From Amaurobius ferox (taxonomy: Eukaryota > Arthropoda > Arachnida > Araneae > Amaurobiidae), in NCBI GenBank assembly GCA_951213105.1, contig OX578142.1, positions 119,631,354-119,695,353 on the forward strand: a stretch of 64,000 bases of DNA, read 5' to 3'. Positions 1 to 12,020 of this stretch are shown one piece after another. How positions within the stretch are numbered: the first letter of the stretch is position 1; the number at the start of each line of letters is the position of its first letter. The notes under the pieces are model-generated. The model was not told the DNA's origin. It worked only from the letters and a program-made list of their open reading frames with translations, and made no database searches. Position numbers and translations under genes: made by a program.

Positions 1-920
1 AATTACACCTTTTATATGAAAGAATCACGTGACCATTATATGAAGAGATCACGTGACCCACTTCAAAATAAAATATAGCATCCATCTTGTATCAAAATCG
101 TAATTTTTAAAGTTCTTTTTAATTCATATTTAGTATTGTCTCCGTCCTAAAACCGCTTTATTTTTGCTTAAATTCTGTGCATCTACATACTGAAACAACG
201 CAATTACAATACATTTGAGTTTAAATGATCACCCAACTTTGATTATTTCTACAACGAAGCCTAATTTTAAGTTATGGAAAATGTAAACCGCAAAATATGT
301 AGAATGAGTTGTATAAGTATTGCTGCATTTCTTTAACGCAAAATTATTTAGCTCATGGAGTCTGCAATATAGCTGATATGAATGAAATATTCATTGATTT
401 TACAGATTGGACGATTTTGTCGATGAAGTTTTAAGCATAGACTTTAATTACTTGTATCTCCATGGCTTTAAATTTTTAAATAAAATAAATTATTACAGTA
501 TTGTGATGAATAAAATGAATGGAAAAATGTTTATGAATGAAATGCTGCTTTTATAGAGAGAGCCAGGCGTGTTATATTTCGATGACGTCATTTGAATAGA
601 TTTCATTTGTTTTCGATGAAATTTTCAAATATAAATTATTATAGTATTATGATAATTTTAAAAATATTACCGAGGAATGTTTCGCATTTTAGAGATGTTT
701 AAACCAGGGAATTTATATTTCAATGCCGTCATTTGAATGAAGTTCATTTTTTTCGATAAATTTTTAAGTTTTCAAATATAATAAATTAATGTAGTATTGT
801 GATAATTTTTAGAATATTACCGAGGAATATATTGCATTTTAGAGATGTTTAAATAAAATTGCATTGAAGCTGGAAAGTGTTTCATAATCAATGCTTTATG
901 CATGATTGATCTTTCTTGTT
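1..920 (+). repeat. Rep-A copy, truncated by the window edge
   Basis: This copy matches the full element at 61781-63106 from its internal CACGTG-containing block to its right end, so about 400 bp of the left part lies outside the window. It keeps two CACGTG sites (about 28-55), a TGACGTCA palindrome near 584 and the conserved right end: an imperfect hairpin with ATCAATGC and GCATGATTGAT arms, followed by CTTTCTTGTT. It appears non-coding. Confidence 0.85.
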
Positions 921-2029
921 TTTCATTTACACTTTGATAATTTGCTGCAAACATCAGGTATTCCCTTCCTCCATGAATTCTCCTACCTATTTCTTTAAAG
1001 CTATTGTGAATTAAATATTTTAATAGAATGTCTTGAAGAACAATATCACTTAAAATACTACTAGAATTCGCACATCATTTAAATCGAGCGACTCTGAGTA
1101 TATCTGTGACTCTAAATAATATACGTGTTACTTTCTTAACATGTAAAAGCTAAATGTATCCCACAAATGCAAAAAACTGTGTTTAACGATTGTATAAGAT
1201 TCATTATTTTATTATTTGATTATTTTATTATTTATTTGATTGTATAAGATTCATTATGTGGAATAAAATTTGTATATTTATGTCTTCGCTTGTTTAAAAC
1301 ACAGAATGAACCATACTGCACTAATAAATAAATAGAAAAAAAGTACATTTGTTTTAGATCTTAAAAGCTAGAAAAAACACTGTTTTATTTGCATGCTTTC
1401 ATCTCTAAAATACAGAAAAGGCAGTGAAATAGAAACATTTTTATGACAGGTAACTGTTTGTGGCGAGCTTCTCTGACTACTGTCGTGTTTCCTTAGATCA
1501 TTCGATTCTGCAGACAAAATAACATTTTTTGAAGAATGCATAAGAGACAATAGCATGTATTTGTTCAGTATGAAAAGAAAATATCACTTTTTTCTGTCTC
1601 ATATTTTGATGGCAACAGTGTGTTGTTATAGTAAAACAGGATGTTTAATACTTATTTTGAATGCTTTGATGATAAAAACAGACTCTGCACTTGAAGTTGT
1701 ATGCGTGAAAACATTCATCATATGTTTTCCTTATGACTGCGTTCATTTTTCAGGTTTTGCTTCGCATATCTGTCTTTATTTTATGTGTTGAAACAACATT
1801 TTCATTTGCAGTAAAAAAAAACAGATAAAGCTCCGTTTGGCTATGCAATTTTACCGAGTATATTTTATTCTTTAATATATATGAGGGCAAATAAAAAATT
1901 AAAGTCCATTTATTTATTATGAAATCAAAGTAAATAAAAATATACAAAAACTTAAGCATTATTTTGAATGCAGTTATCATGCTTCTCCGAACACTTCATC
2001 TAAATTGATTATATTTACTGCAATTGGTG
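921..2029. other. AT-rich spacer without recognisable gene
   Basis: No reading frame here resembles a known protein. A perfect direct repeat of about 18 bp (TTGTATAAGATTCATTAT) occurs near 1190 and again near 1240, giving a 50-bp tandem step. The rest is low-complexity A/T sequence. Confidence 0.6.
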
Positions 2030-2329
2030 TTGTTGGTCGGCCGGAACCAAAGCCATCTAAGAGAAGGTCCAATTGCACTGAAATGAGCGTGGTTTGATGT
2101 TTGGTTAGTTGATTAAGGCTTTATGGCACAATATCCAAAGCGGATATCCTGCGCCAGACATATGGTACTGAGATACATAAATTAGTATGGATTAAAACAC
2201 GTGCATAATTTAAAAGAGTGATAATGTGTGAAAAACCATGACTATGGAACATGTACAACAATGCAAATGAGATGAAAATGGCTAAAAGTTTATAAAAGGT
2301 GAAATTAAAAATGATGGGAAAAACCAATG

Positions 2330-3553
2330 TCCAATAGAAATGGGAAAAGCTCCAAATGACGATTTTCCCCAATCAATTCTGCCAAATGGTATAGGTCTTG
2401 AAATGCTTAAAACGAAACTGTTTATATTTCGTACACTCAATTAAAATATGTTTGATACTTGCTGAGGTCTGACAACTATTACAAAAGGGTTCAATTTTCT
2501 AAAATTAAGTGTCTATGGGTAAACCGAGTATGACCAATGCGCAAACGAGTTAAAAGTACTTCAAGTTTCCTACATTGGAAACTAGTCCACTTTTGTATTA
2601 AGGGCTTTATCTCATACAACTTACTCATTTCCTCTGATACCAACATGTCCCGGCACCCAACAAAATTCAGTATGGTATCCTTGTATCTTCAGGCGATGTT
2701 CATACCTAAGGATATCAGAGGCAATAGAGTAATCCATAGCCATCCTAGATGATAAGAGTTGTAGCGAACTCAATGAATCGGTATAAATGATGTGCTTTTT
2801 GGAAATTTGTTGAGATATAAATATAAGACTCTGGTATATTGCCATAATCTCAGCAGTAAAAATAGAGCACGATGCATGCAGTTTAAAAGACTTTATAGTA
2901 TTATTAGATATATATGCCAAACCAACGTAATTGCCTACTTTTGAACCATCTGTGAAAATAGGAGTAAACTCATTATATAGATTTCTATGTTCAACAAACA
3001 GTTGCTGGTAAATAGTCTGATCTGTATTTCTCTTAGTAAAATTATTAAAAGGGTTGAGATATAGAAAATCTGGAACATGCCATGGAGGTGTTTCAAAACA
3101 CTTTGTTTTCCTTACATTAAGATCTACTTGGGGGGTTGTTGATAATATATTGCGTATCCGCTTGCCAAAAGAAGGAATGCATGAGGGTATGTGGTCGTAG
3201 AGTCGATCATACTGCCCATCTAGTATTAGTCGTTGCAGAGGGTGGTTCTGTAGGGACATGACCCGATAGTAATAATTCAGTATCAACTGTTCACGCCTGA
3301 ATTCTAGAGATGGTTCATTGCAGTACACATATAAACTTTGAACAGGAGATGCTCTAAAGGCACCTGAACATATACGCAATGCTTTATTATGTATTGTGTC
3401 GAGTTTCTGGAGAACAGATGTCCGTGCACTCCCATAAACATTGCATCCATAATCAATCTTGGAACGAATAATAGCCCTATATATGCGTAGCATTAAGTTG
3501 TATCTGCACCCAATTTTGTATTTGACAGAACTTTTAAAATGGTAATGGCACAT
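2330..3553 (-). pseudogene. LINE ORF2 part 3: connection, RNase H and C-terminal zinc knuckle
   Basis: The open frame 3553-2621 covers the RT connection region and an RNase H domain with three catalytic acids visible in IFTDGSKV, FTAEIMAIY and IYTDSLSSL. It runs through PGHVGIRGNE and then stops, just before the position where the fourth catalytic Asp normally follows (GNE..D). Beyond this stop the protein continues with frame changes: LTRLRIGHTRFTH, then a Cys/His knuckle CNSCQ...KHILIEC, fading near 2330. RNase H in ORF2 separates this element from Jockey proper and points to the I/LOA-like side of the group. Confidence 0.88.
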
Positions 3554-4786
3554 TTCTTTCTCAGTTTCTGAACATGGGATAGGAACGTGAGTTTTCTATC
3601 GAACCAGACTCCAAGAAATTTCACTTCGTCAACAACAACAATTTTAGCATTCTCCATTAAAATCTCTGGAGGTAGGTGAAGACCTCGTTTTCTGGTAAAG
3701 TGAACGCAACAAGTCTTTTGGATTGAAAACCTGAATCCATTCAGATTAGCCCATCGCAGAATGCCATTTACTACAGTTTGACACTGTCTTTCAACGGTGC
3801 GCATATTATGTGCTTGGTATGAAATTTGCAAATCATCCACATAGAGGCTTTTATGAACTGATGATGGTAGATGGTTTAACATATTGTTGATTTTTATGGA
3901 AAAAAGAGTCACACTCAACACACTTCCTTGTGGCACTCCCTCCTCTTGCACGTGAGGGTTTGAAAGAACAGTACCAATACGAACTTTGAATGTCCTATGT
4001 GCTAAAAATTCTGTATAAAAATGGAAAGATTTCCTTTTAAATTAAAATCAAAAAGGTCCTTAATAATACCATAGCGCAATGTGCGATCATAGGCTTTGTC
4101 AATATCAAAAAATATTGACACTAAATGATTTCGCCTAAGGTAGGCAGTCCTGATCTCTAGGATTCCAGAGCAATAATATTGTCAGAGATAGATCTTCCTC
4201 GTCGAAAACCACTTTGATGTGGAGGTAAAAGTTTATTTGTTTCTAGGAAATAAACAAGTCGGGCATTTACCATTTTTTCCATGATTTTGCAAATACAGCT
4301 TGTCAAAGCAATGGGTCGGTAACTTGAAGGACTTTTTGGGTCCTTTCCTGGTTTTATAATGGGTATGGTGATTGCTCTTCGCCAGGATGTCGGAAACTTA
4401 TGTTTCATGTAAATCTTGTTGTACAGATATAAAAGGTTCAATAAAGACTCGTGAGAAAGGTGTTTCAGCATAGTATAATGGACACTATCTGGCCCACTGC
4501 AGGTTCCCTGAGTCTGTGACAATGCTGTACGAAGTTCAAACTCTGTAAACGGAGAATTGTATGGTAAGTTTTTGGCTTGTAAGAAGACAATTGGTTTCTT
4601 TTCTGATCTGATCTTGTGTGACAGGAATGGTTCTGAATAGCTTGCTGAGTTTGAAATATCTGAAAAGGCTTTGGCTATTTCATTTGCTATGTCTGCCGGA
4701 GAGCTAATAATTGAGCCATTACTATTTATAACAGATATGGGATGGTCATTATAAACACCGGAACACATTTTGACCTTTTGCCACAC
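3493..4786 (-). pseudogene. LINE ORF2 part 2: reverse transcriptase domain
   Basis: This part copies element RNA into DNA at the nicked target. From 4786 the frame carries the fingers/palm start (PIIKPGKDPKSPSSYRPIAL, then HQSGFRRGRS). It breaks at a stop at about 4157 (ALES*) and needs a frame change. The palm motifs follow: FFDIDKAYD (motif A, catalytic Asp), GVPQGSVLS (motif B) and LYVDDLQI (motif C, the YVDD box), then KFLGVWFDRKL. Both motif-C Asp residues are intact. A second frameshift falls near 3540, where the frame ending at 3493 hands over to the one starting at 3553. So the domain is recognisable throughout but cannot be made as one protein. A short spacer (4933-4787) links it to the endonuclease. 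Confidence 0.92.
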
Positions 4787-4933
4787 TTTTTTGCTGGAAG
4801 TGGAAGAGGTTAGTCCACTGACATTCTCCTCCCATGACTCTGTTTGCCCTAGTCTGCGTATTCTACAAGCAACTGCCTTTGTATATTTAAATGCAGTAAG
4901 ATTATCAGTCGTAGGACACCTTCGAAATTTGGC

Positions 4934-5839
4934 TCAGGCCTTATTTTGCTTTTTGTATGCCTCGTGACATTCTTCATTCCACCAAGGAAAGCGATACTTA
5001 GATGTTTTTCCAGAACTTTTAGGGATTGTAGTATCAGCAGCCTTAATCGACAGATTTGTAATATTATTTACAGCTGTATCGATGTCACAGCTCTGCACTG
5101 CGTCATCAGCTATCACAGCTTGGGAAGTAAATGTCACCCAATCAGCTCTCGAAAAGATATATCGCGATGGTTTCACAGGTGATCTGATTTGACTGTTAGA
5201 GAGAACAATGTGAAAATGGTCGCTATTGTGTAGATCTTTGTCGACTAAAAAGGACCAGTACGGAAGGACTAATGGGGAACAAAAAGCAAGATCTATAGTG
5301 TGGAATGTCTTGCTTGGTTGATGAAAGTAGGTATGTTCATTGCTATTTAATAAGCACAGGATGTGATTATTAATACACTGTTCGATTTGCTGTCCTCTGT
5401 GATTCATGTCAGAACTACCCCAAAAAGGGTTGTGACCATTAAAGTCACCCAATATTACGAATGGCGGAGGTAGTTGGCCAATCAAATCATCAAGTTCCTT
5501 GTGATCAATATTATCATTTGGAGGAATATAAATACAGCATACTGTAATCAATGCCTTAATATGGATACGAGCAGCAACAGCTTGTAAGTTAGTGGTAAGT
5601 TGTACATTGGAGGTAGGAAAGTCTTGGGATATTAGCAAGGCTACTCCCCCAGAAACCCTGCTGTTTTGGTCAAAATCTTTGCGAATGCAAGTAAAATGTT
5701 TAATATTTATGCTATTGTTAGACTTTAAAAAAATTTCTTGAAAACAGGCACAAATGGGATGGTAAGTATTAATTAAGGATTTTACCTCAAACAACTTGGT
5801 CTGCAAACCACGGCAGTTCCAAGAAACCAAATAAGCCAT
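4934..5839 (-). pseudogene. LINE ORF2 part 1: apurinic-type endonuclease domain
   Basis: This is the target-nicking domain of the retrotransposon. Starting at Met 5839, only two codons after the ORF1 stop region and in the same frame, it shows the expected order of motifs: SWNCRGL near the start, CFQEIFL (catalytic Glu), the GDFNGHNPFWG block (catalytic Asp/Asn), TIDLAF and the closing NSDHFHI (SDH motif). All key residues visible to me are present. The frame ends at a TGA (4934-4936) inside NKA*AKFRR, most simply a Trp codon turned stop, after which the same protein continues towards the reverse transcriptase. Length and motif spacing are normal for the family. Confidence 0.9.
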
Positions 5840-5845
5840 TAGCCA

Positions 5846-7245
5846 TTATGTGGGTTTTTTCTTTTTTGGTGAACGAGAACTGTTCACCCTAGACCTATTG
5901 GAAGAATGTGACAACACATCCGTCAACATTGTTTCGTCATCCGAAACACATAGTTGTACTGCATCATCAATATTGGCATCATTTTCTGCATTTATTGTTT
6001 TTAAGGATTTTCTAGGTGCAAGTTCGTCTTTCTCATTTTTTAATTTTGATTTTTTGTTGGACTTTTTCTTGTACACTGTAGTATATATTTCATTATCCTC
6101 ACTGGTACTTAATTTATTTGGCTGTGAAAACTCTGGTCTAAAAGTTGCTAAGAGTATGGCAGCTTTAGGTTTAACTTTAGTACTTGATGGGTTAGTAGAA
6201 TTTGGACTATCCTCGGGCACAGAGATAGGTTCGGCTTGTGTAGCTATAGATCTTTTCTCACATTGCGTGGCAACAGAAGTTGAGGATTTAGTGGCTACAG
6301 TGGCATAGGATACACCTTTAGGTGTGCTTGCTGTTACTATTTTACGTGCTCCAGGGAAAGAAATATTATTATTAATTTTAACAGTTTGTATTTCCTTTTC
6401 AATCTTCCATTTAGGGCATGATCGAGCATATGATGGGTGTTCACCATCACAATTAATACATTGAAATTTTTTTGCACAATTTTCAGATTCATGTCCAGGC
6501 TCAGCACACCAGGCACATGTTTCATATTTCCCTCGGCATGGATTTTTAGAATGTCCATATCTTTGTCACTTAAAGCACCTTAATGATTTGGAACATAAAG
6601 ACTGACTTTGCGCATCAGATAGGCTGTTTTAATGGTTTTTGGTAAATCTGGCGAGTTAAAGGTAAGTATGAGGTGTTTGGTTGGTAAGACTTTCCTCTCT
6701 CTACGAATGTTGATACGTCTTACAGCGCACACATTTTGATCAGTTAAATTATTCAGCATTTCTTTCTCACTGTCATAAATGAGATCTGATTCGGAAATTA
6801 TACCTCTAGAATAGTTAAGTGGCATATGTATGTTTACTGTGATCTTGAAACTTCCAATATGGGTCATTTTCGTTATGTTTGTTGCTTGAGCATTTGTGGA
6901 AACTTGGACCAAAATATCACCGGATCTTTGTTTTCTAACATTTTTTGCATCACCTACATAGGCAGCTATACTTTTTTGAATAAAAAATGGTGAAACATTT
7001 GCAAAAGTTCCTTCAGACTTCTTTACGATGAAATATCTAGCTTTTGAGGCATTGAATGATCTTATACAACTTTGTCCCATACCTCTGGGAGTCACATCTT
7101 TTGGTTTTGAGGACTCAGAGATCTCAACCCTCTCAGCCCAATCCATACGTGATATATTTGGCAGAACAGCATTGTTCTCATCTGAAAAAGAGCATGAAGA
7201 ACCCAAGACAGAAAGCAATCTCAAATTCTCCATGCTTGTAACCAC
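5846..7245 (-). pseudogene. LINE ORF1, Gag-like nucleic-acid-binding protein (broken)
   Basis: ORF1 proteins of this LINE class bind the element RNA and accompany it to the target. The N-terminal ~220 residues (7245-6580) read openly. The protein then continues into three CCHC knuckles: CFK*QRYGHSKNPC, CAWCAEPGHESENC and CINCDGEHPSYARSC. Two lesions hit the first knuckle: a one-base insertion just before it (about 6590) and TGA in place of its second Cys codon (about 6563). A Lys/Ser-rich tail (KKKSNKKSKLKNEK, then SRSPKKKKPT) ends in TAA at 5846-5848. The Met at 7245 is taken as the start because it opens the conserved frame after a GC-rich leader. About 465 codons is usual for such proteins. 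The family assignment is firm; the function is known only from relatives. Confidence 0.88.
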
Positions 7246-7925
7246 TTATAAAAAAACCACGATTTACTTCCAGATCGATCGAAGCCCCCGCCAGGCTCCA
7301 TCTCCCCACACTTTTCTAACGTGCCAAGTGTAACCGCCGGAGTCATTCGCTAAGCCAGATGATGGAGAACGGGCCATAACGTGCACCTGGTACACAGGGC
7401 CCATGGACCAGCAAGGATCCATGGGGGATTTCTCGATATGAAACACTCTTCACCATCCTACCAACGCAACCAAGGGACTCACCTCTGGAACCGTTTATTG
7501 CAAACGTTTCTCAAAAGCAAAACTACTGATGCACGCAGCTCTACCCCTTTCGCATCACACCCACATGAACCCATTCCCGAGTCCAAACGGTGTACCTTAC
7601 GGCAGAGGCTGAAGAGTGGTACTAGGGCCTATAGAGCAGATCTGATGTTTACTAAGGGCTCGGCATTGATGACACCAGCAGCTGAGAGGGACTAGAAACA
7701 CAAAACACAAAAGGAAAACAAAAGGAAAAAAGAAGGGGAAAGGAGGATAGACAAAAAAAAGGAGAAGGAAAAAGGAAGAGAAAAAGAAAAAAGGAGAGAA
7801 AAGCATTGCTAAGGTACCTCGGGATTGCAACACCCGTATTCACTAAAGAAGTGAACCCCTGAGGGGGAGCACGGTTTGAAAAGCTCACTCGACAGATAAA
7901 GACTTACCTGCTGAAACTTCGAACT
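7246..7925 (-). other. LINE 5' leader
   Basis: This GC-richer stretch (about 7270-7660) followed by a purine-rich block (7694-7803 on the plus strand) lies directly upstream of ORF1. On the minus strand it opens with a CAGGTAAGT-like sequence at about 7905-7915. I see no long coding frame supported by similarity; open frames here look like shadows of base composition. It is probably the element's transcribed leader. Confidence 0.55.
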
Positions 7926-8105
7926 AAATGAGCTAAAGGCTTATTCCAAGCTTGTAAATCGAAATAAAACGCTTTTATAGCGGAGAGACAAACTCTAATA
8001 CAAACACAATAGCGTTTGAGCTCTACTGCAAGAGCGCCTCCTATCGAGCGACGGAAAACTACGAATGACAAAGCTTGGAATAAGACACCTGATTCAGAAG
8101 ATATA
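7926..8105 (-). promoter_or_regulatory. Putative LINE promoter with TATA box inside an inverted repeat
   Basis: A perfect 14-bp inverted repeat (CTTATTCCAAGCTT at 7940-7953, its complement at 8071-8084) brackets a segment that contains TATAAAA on the minus strand (7973-7979). The TATA box faces ORF1 and lies about 730 bp upstream of it. This could be the 5' end of the LINE with its promoter, or an unrelated small inverted-repeat element beside it. The sequence does not decide which. Confidence 0.4.
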
Positions 8106-9086
8106 AACCGCCACATATGTCTAATATTTCAATTATCTGTATGTTTTTAATATGCTCCAGGACTACCCTTAAGTTAAGAGAATTATTAGCGTTGCCTATC
8201 CATTAATGAACAAACATAATACCCAATCGACAGAGCAGCAGCTAAGGGTATAACATTTATAAAAGGTATATTCAAATAATTTATTGAAACCGATCTTAAC
8301 GAAATCCAATATTTTGAAGTTATAATTAAGTTAGTTAAATATCCAAATATTATGTGATTAGATTGGATAAAATTCAAAATTTTTTAATTTCTCTTTTAAT
8401 AAAAATCTCCACCACAGGTAACTGGATATATATTTAGGTATAAAACGGTTAGTGTTTGTCTTTCAAATATCCGAATTTGATATTCATGTCTTGTGACAAG
8501 AATTAGTCCCGTCTCTAAATTCAGCAATATATATATATATCATGATAAAAAAGCATATGTAATATGGAAAACCCTAAATCAGGTCTTAAATTAGTATATT
8601 GTTCAGTCCAGGTACTTAAAATGTTTTCATGATATCTTTTTACATATTATGATTATTAAATTAATGTAGTTTATTTTTATATTTTATCATTAGAGCACTG
8701 AATTTTGAAATAGTGCTAGAAATTTGTGGTTAATACACTAAAAGATTGCACGAATATTTTACTGATTAGTAATCAGTAATATAGAATTCGTTATTTTAGA
8801 GTTATGTTAAGTTATAACAATATGGGAAGGAGGATTATTAGGCAAACTTCAGATATAATCATGCTGACAGAAGACTTTCTGAGATTGAAATACTTCTGAC
8901 AGATGAGTTTCTAAAATTGTGTCAACCATATGGCTAATGTTAAAAATTGCAACCACATAAGTTTGCTTGAAAATTATGTTCAAATTGTTTTGCAGCTCCA
9001 AGACTTTTTTAATAAGATTCAGAGTTATAGTTTAAAGTAAACACCAAACTACTGCTTGTATCCATGCATATTCAGGGATTTCTCAA
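8106..9086. other. AT-rich spacer
   Basis: Nothing coding or structured is recognisable. There is a short (AT)n run at about 8528-8541. The sequence runs directly into the T-rich flank of the Rep-A copy that follows. Confidence 0.6.
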
Positions 9087-9925
9087 TTTTTAACACTTTA
9101 CAACATAGTTGAAAGTGTTTATGACTTTGTTCATTCTGTCTGTCTGTCTGTCTGTCCGTTAGCACGATAACTGCCGTAAAAATGACTTTATCAAAATGGA
9201 ATGTTAGTATGTTTTTCAGACGGTCTGTGGGACCTATGGGAATATAAATGAATAATATCACCCAATTAGTTTTTTGTTGAACCCGGATTGTAAAAATGAA
9301 ATACATTGAATACTATGGGACCTAATGTTTCAAACATTCTTTAGGCAAATTTAAAATTCACAAATTGCTTCGAAAATTTTAGGAAATATTCAAATTTTCC
9401 CATAAAATATATAAAAAAATGTCAGCAAAATATGGTAGGTAGTTTTTTAAATAAAAATTATTTAATATAGGCAGAAAAACAAATTCAATTAAATTTTGAC
9501 ACTCGTTATGTCCTCCAGAAAGAAAAAAGAGATATATTTTATAATAAATATATTTCCAAGAGTTTAATTATTTTATATATGAGAAAGGTTTCCCATTTTA
9601 AAATAAATATGGTAGATAACAATTTTTCAAATTTTTAAATAAAATAAATTATTATAGTATTGTGATGAATTAAACGATTGGAAAAATGATTATGAATGAA
9701 ATGCTACTTTTATATAGAGGCGATTTATATTTCGATGACGTCATTTGAATGAAGTTCATTTTCTTCGATGACGTTTTCAAATATAATCAATCAATATAGT
9801 ATTGTGATAATTTTAAAAATATTACCAAGTAAAGTATCGCATTTGAGAGATGTTTGTATAAAATTGCATTGAAGTTCGAAAGTGTTTCATAATCAATGCT
9901 TTATACATGATTGATATTTCTTGTT
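9087..9925 (+). repeat. Rep-A copy with internal deletion
   Basis: Both ends are present: the left hairpin (AACACTTT / AAAGTGTT arms) with a (GTCT)n tract, and the right end ATTGATATTTCTTGTT. The middle is shortened: matching stops near 9470 and resumes near 9620, so the copy is about 840 bp instead of about 1325 bp. The TGACGTCA site is kept near 9736; the paired CACGTG sites are lost with the deletion. Confidence 0.88.
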
Positions 9926-11870
9926 TTTATTAAAAAAATATAGCCAGGACATTTTTATACCTATTAACCTGTAGAAATATTTTCATTAAAAAAATGAAAA
10001 AATACAGGTTTATTGAACATGTTTCAAAAATACTTTTTTAATTTTTTAAAATAAAATTTTGCATGTATAGAGAAATCCTCCATAGTTATTTTACAAAGCT
10101 GACACATATATTAAAAGTATATTTAACTCAAGGTACTGTATATAAAAATCATAAATGTCTACAACCTCTGTGGATTATGGTGTTGATAGTGTCTACCAAC
10201 TTCATTCAGAAGATTGTATAATAGTAGAAAGATCCAATGTCCATTGTCAAATATGGTAATAATGCAAAAACGGATGATTTTCATAGAACATTCTAAAAGT
10301 AAAAATTAGTTTTCATTTTTAATATTAAAGTATATCCTTCGGAGTTTTTGAAAGGAAATAAAAAATGAATGTAATAAGAAATTTTATAATATATTTAAAG
10401 AAGAAATAAATAGAGAAATATGTGGCGCATGTGAAACTAATGGGATAATACATGAATGAATAGTTTTGCTGTCATCATTTTTAATATTTTTATATTTCTC
10501 AATAAAATTTTATTACATTGTTTGAAAACTTGGTACTAGTTAGAATTAGGATTTTTAAAACTGATTAAAGCATATAATTCTTGTGGATTATATACTTAAA
10601 TTAGATTGATTTCCAAACTGAGAATTGCATTTAATTTTCTATACTTTGTAGTATGTTGGATATAATTTATGCAATCATTTTCGAATCAACAAAGAAAAAA
10701 TATGTTAACAAACATCTGACTATTAAATTCGTTTTTGTATATAATGCCTCACTTTAAACAATATCTACAAATTGCTTAGATATGAAAAATAGTTCAAATA
10801 TTTATTCATATAAAATTCTATGAAATTAGGCGTCGATTGCGTATTCCAATTGAGAGAAAAGATCACAGAGACGGGGACCGACGATGACTCATCGACGCTG
10901 AAAGATGTCACATGTATCTGAATGTCTATAAAAGAGAATTCCGTTTGTTTGCTGTGCGAGTCATAGTGGAAAATCCAAGCAATGCACAGTAACAATATTT
11001 GGTACAGTCATAGTTTAGGTCAGGCTCCATACATCTCAGAGACATTTTTTTTAAATTGAATGTACTTATTTAATGTTGAAGCGATTTCGCACTAATTTGC
11101 TTGTAGAGATCTGGAAATATATTGCATCACTTCAGACGTAGCACAAAGCACGAAGAACTATCTTCTAACTGAGATTTAGCGGAATTCATGTCACCATTTG
11201 TTGATCTTTCTGGATTTGTATATTATTAATTTGGATATTTTTGTTGATTTTTGAAGTGTTCGAGGTTGGAAATCGGTAATGGATTTCAAAATGCAAACAT
11301 CGAAAAATTCACTGGCAATCTGATCTTTATTCTTTAACAGGGACTAGATCAGTTATTTCACCCTCTTTTAAAAATATCGTATCTGGGACAGTAAGTTAAC
11401 TTGGGGAAAATAAAATAAAATGTACCGGGGTTAATTCTAACTGTTAAACATTGAACAGGTTTTTTATCCTACTGCAAATTCGACTTTATTGCTAAACGTG
11501 CTGAAAATATGAAGGTTGTTAAAAATCCATTGCTGAAAATATGAAGGTTGTTAGATCTATTGAAGGTTGTTAGGTCTATAAAATACTATTTATTGTGTGA
11601 TTGTATATATGGGCTGTTTATGTAGGAGAAAAGGTTAAATATAAATAGCATGCAAAGAAATATTTTAAATACTACTTTAATATATACAGAAGATTATTAA
11701 ACACAGATTGCTCGCTCACGCGGGAGTAAAGGGGTGCTATGGAGGGGACGTAGTCAGCGGCCACTACGTGAGTTTCTGAATATTAATACAATAATTTTCA
11801 AATATTGACGGACTACTCGTTGAAGGAGGCTAGTTCTTAACAAAACATACTTTTTCAACACTTCTAAGCT
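9926..11870. other. AT-rich spacer with a small tandem repeat
   Basis: No gene-like sequence is evident. At 11500-11576 a GCTGAAAATATGAAGGTTG unit is repeated in steps of about 31 bp (two good copies and a partial third, TGAAGGTTGTTAG). A slightly GC-richer patch at 11700-11770 has no recognised content. Confidence 0.55.
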
Positions 11871-11879
11871 ATTTCAACT

Positions 11880-12020
11880 GGTGTCGCGTCAATTCGTCGC
11901 GCACTATTTGTCGTGGGTCAATTCGTCGCAGTCTCAATTCGTCGCGCACTATTTGTCGCGGGTTAATTCGTCGCGCACAATTCGTAGCGGGACAATTCGT
12001 CGTAATGAAAATTCGTCGCA
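11880..12020 (+). repeat. Left terminal AATTCGTCGC array of the MULE-like element
   Basis: AATTCGTCG-type motifs start at about 11891, 11920, 11937, 11965, 11994 and 12010. There are variants AATTCGTAG (11980) and ATTTGTCG (11906, 11951). All point inward in the same orientation, and spacings of 14-30 bp put most copies on a similar helical face only irregularly. Such clustered subterminal motifs commonly serve as transposase binding sites; that role is inferred. Confidence 0.8.

Larger units (their letters stand above)
2030..7925 (-). mobile_element. Near full-length non-LTR retrotransposon (I/Jockey-type LINE)
   Basis: Read on the minus strand, this unit has a 5' leader (7925-7246), an ORF1 with three zinc knuckles (7245-5846), an ORF2 with apurinic-type endonuclease, reverse transcriptase and RNase H (5839 to about 2330), and a short 3' tail to about 2030. 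ORF1 and ORF2 share a frame and are separated only by a TAA and two codons. Endonuclease plus RNase H in one ORF2 fits the I/Jockey/LOA group of LINEs; the exact clade is not fixed here. The coding regions carry only a handful of stops and frameshifts, so this is a fairly young but dead copy. The 3' boundary is estimated from the loss of coding similarity, and the 5' boundary could extend to about 8105. Confidence 0.9.
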
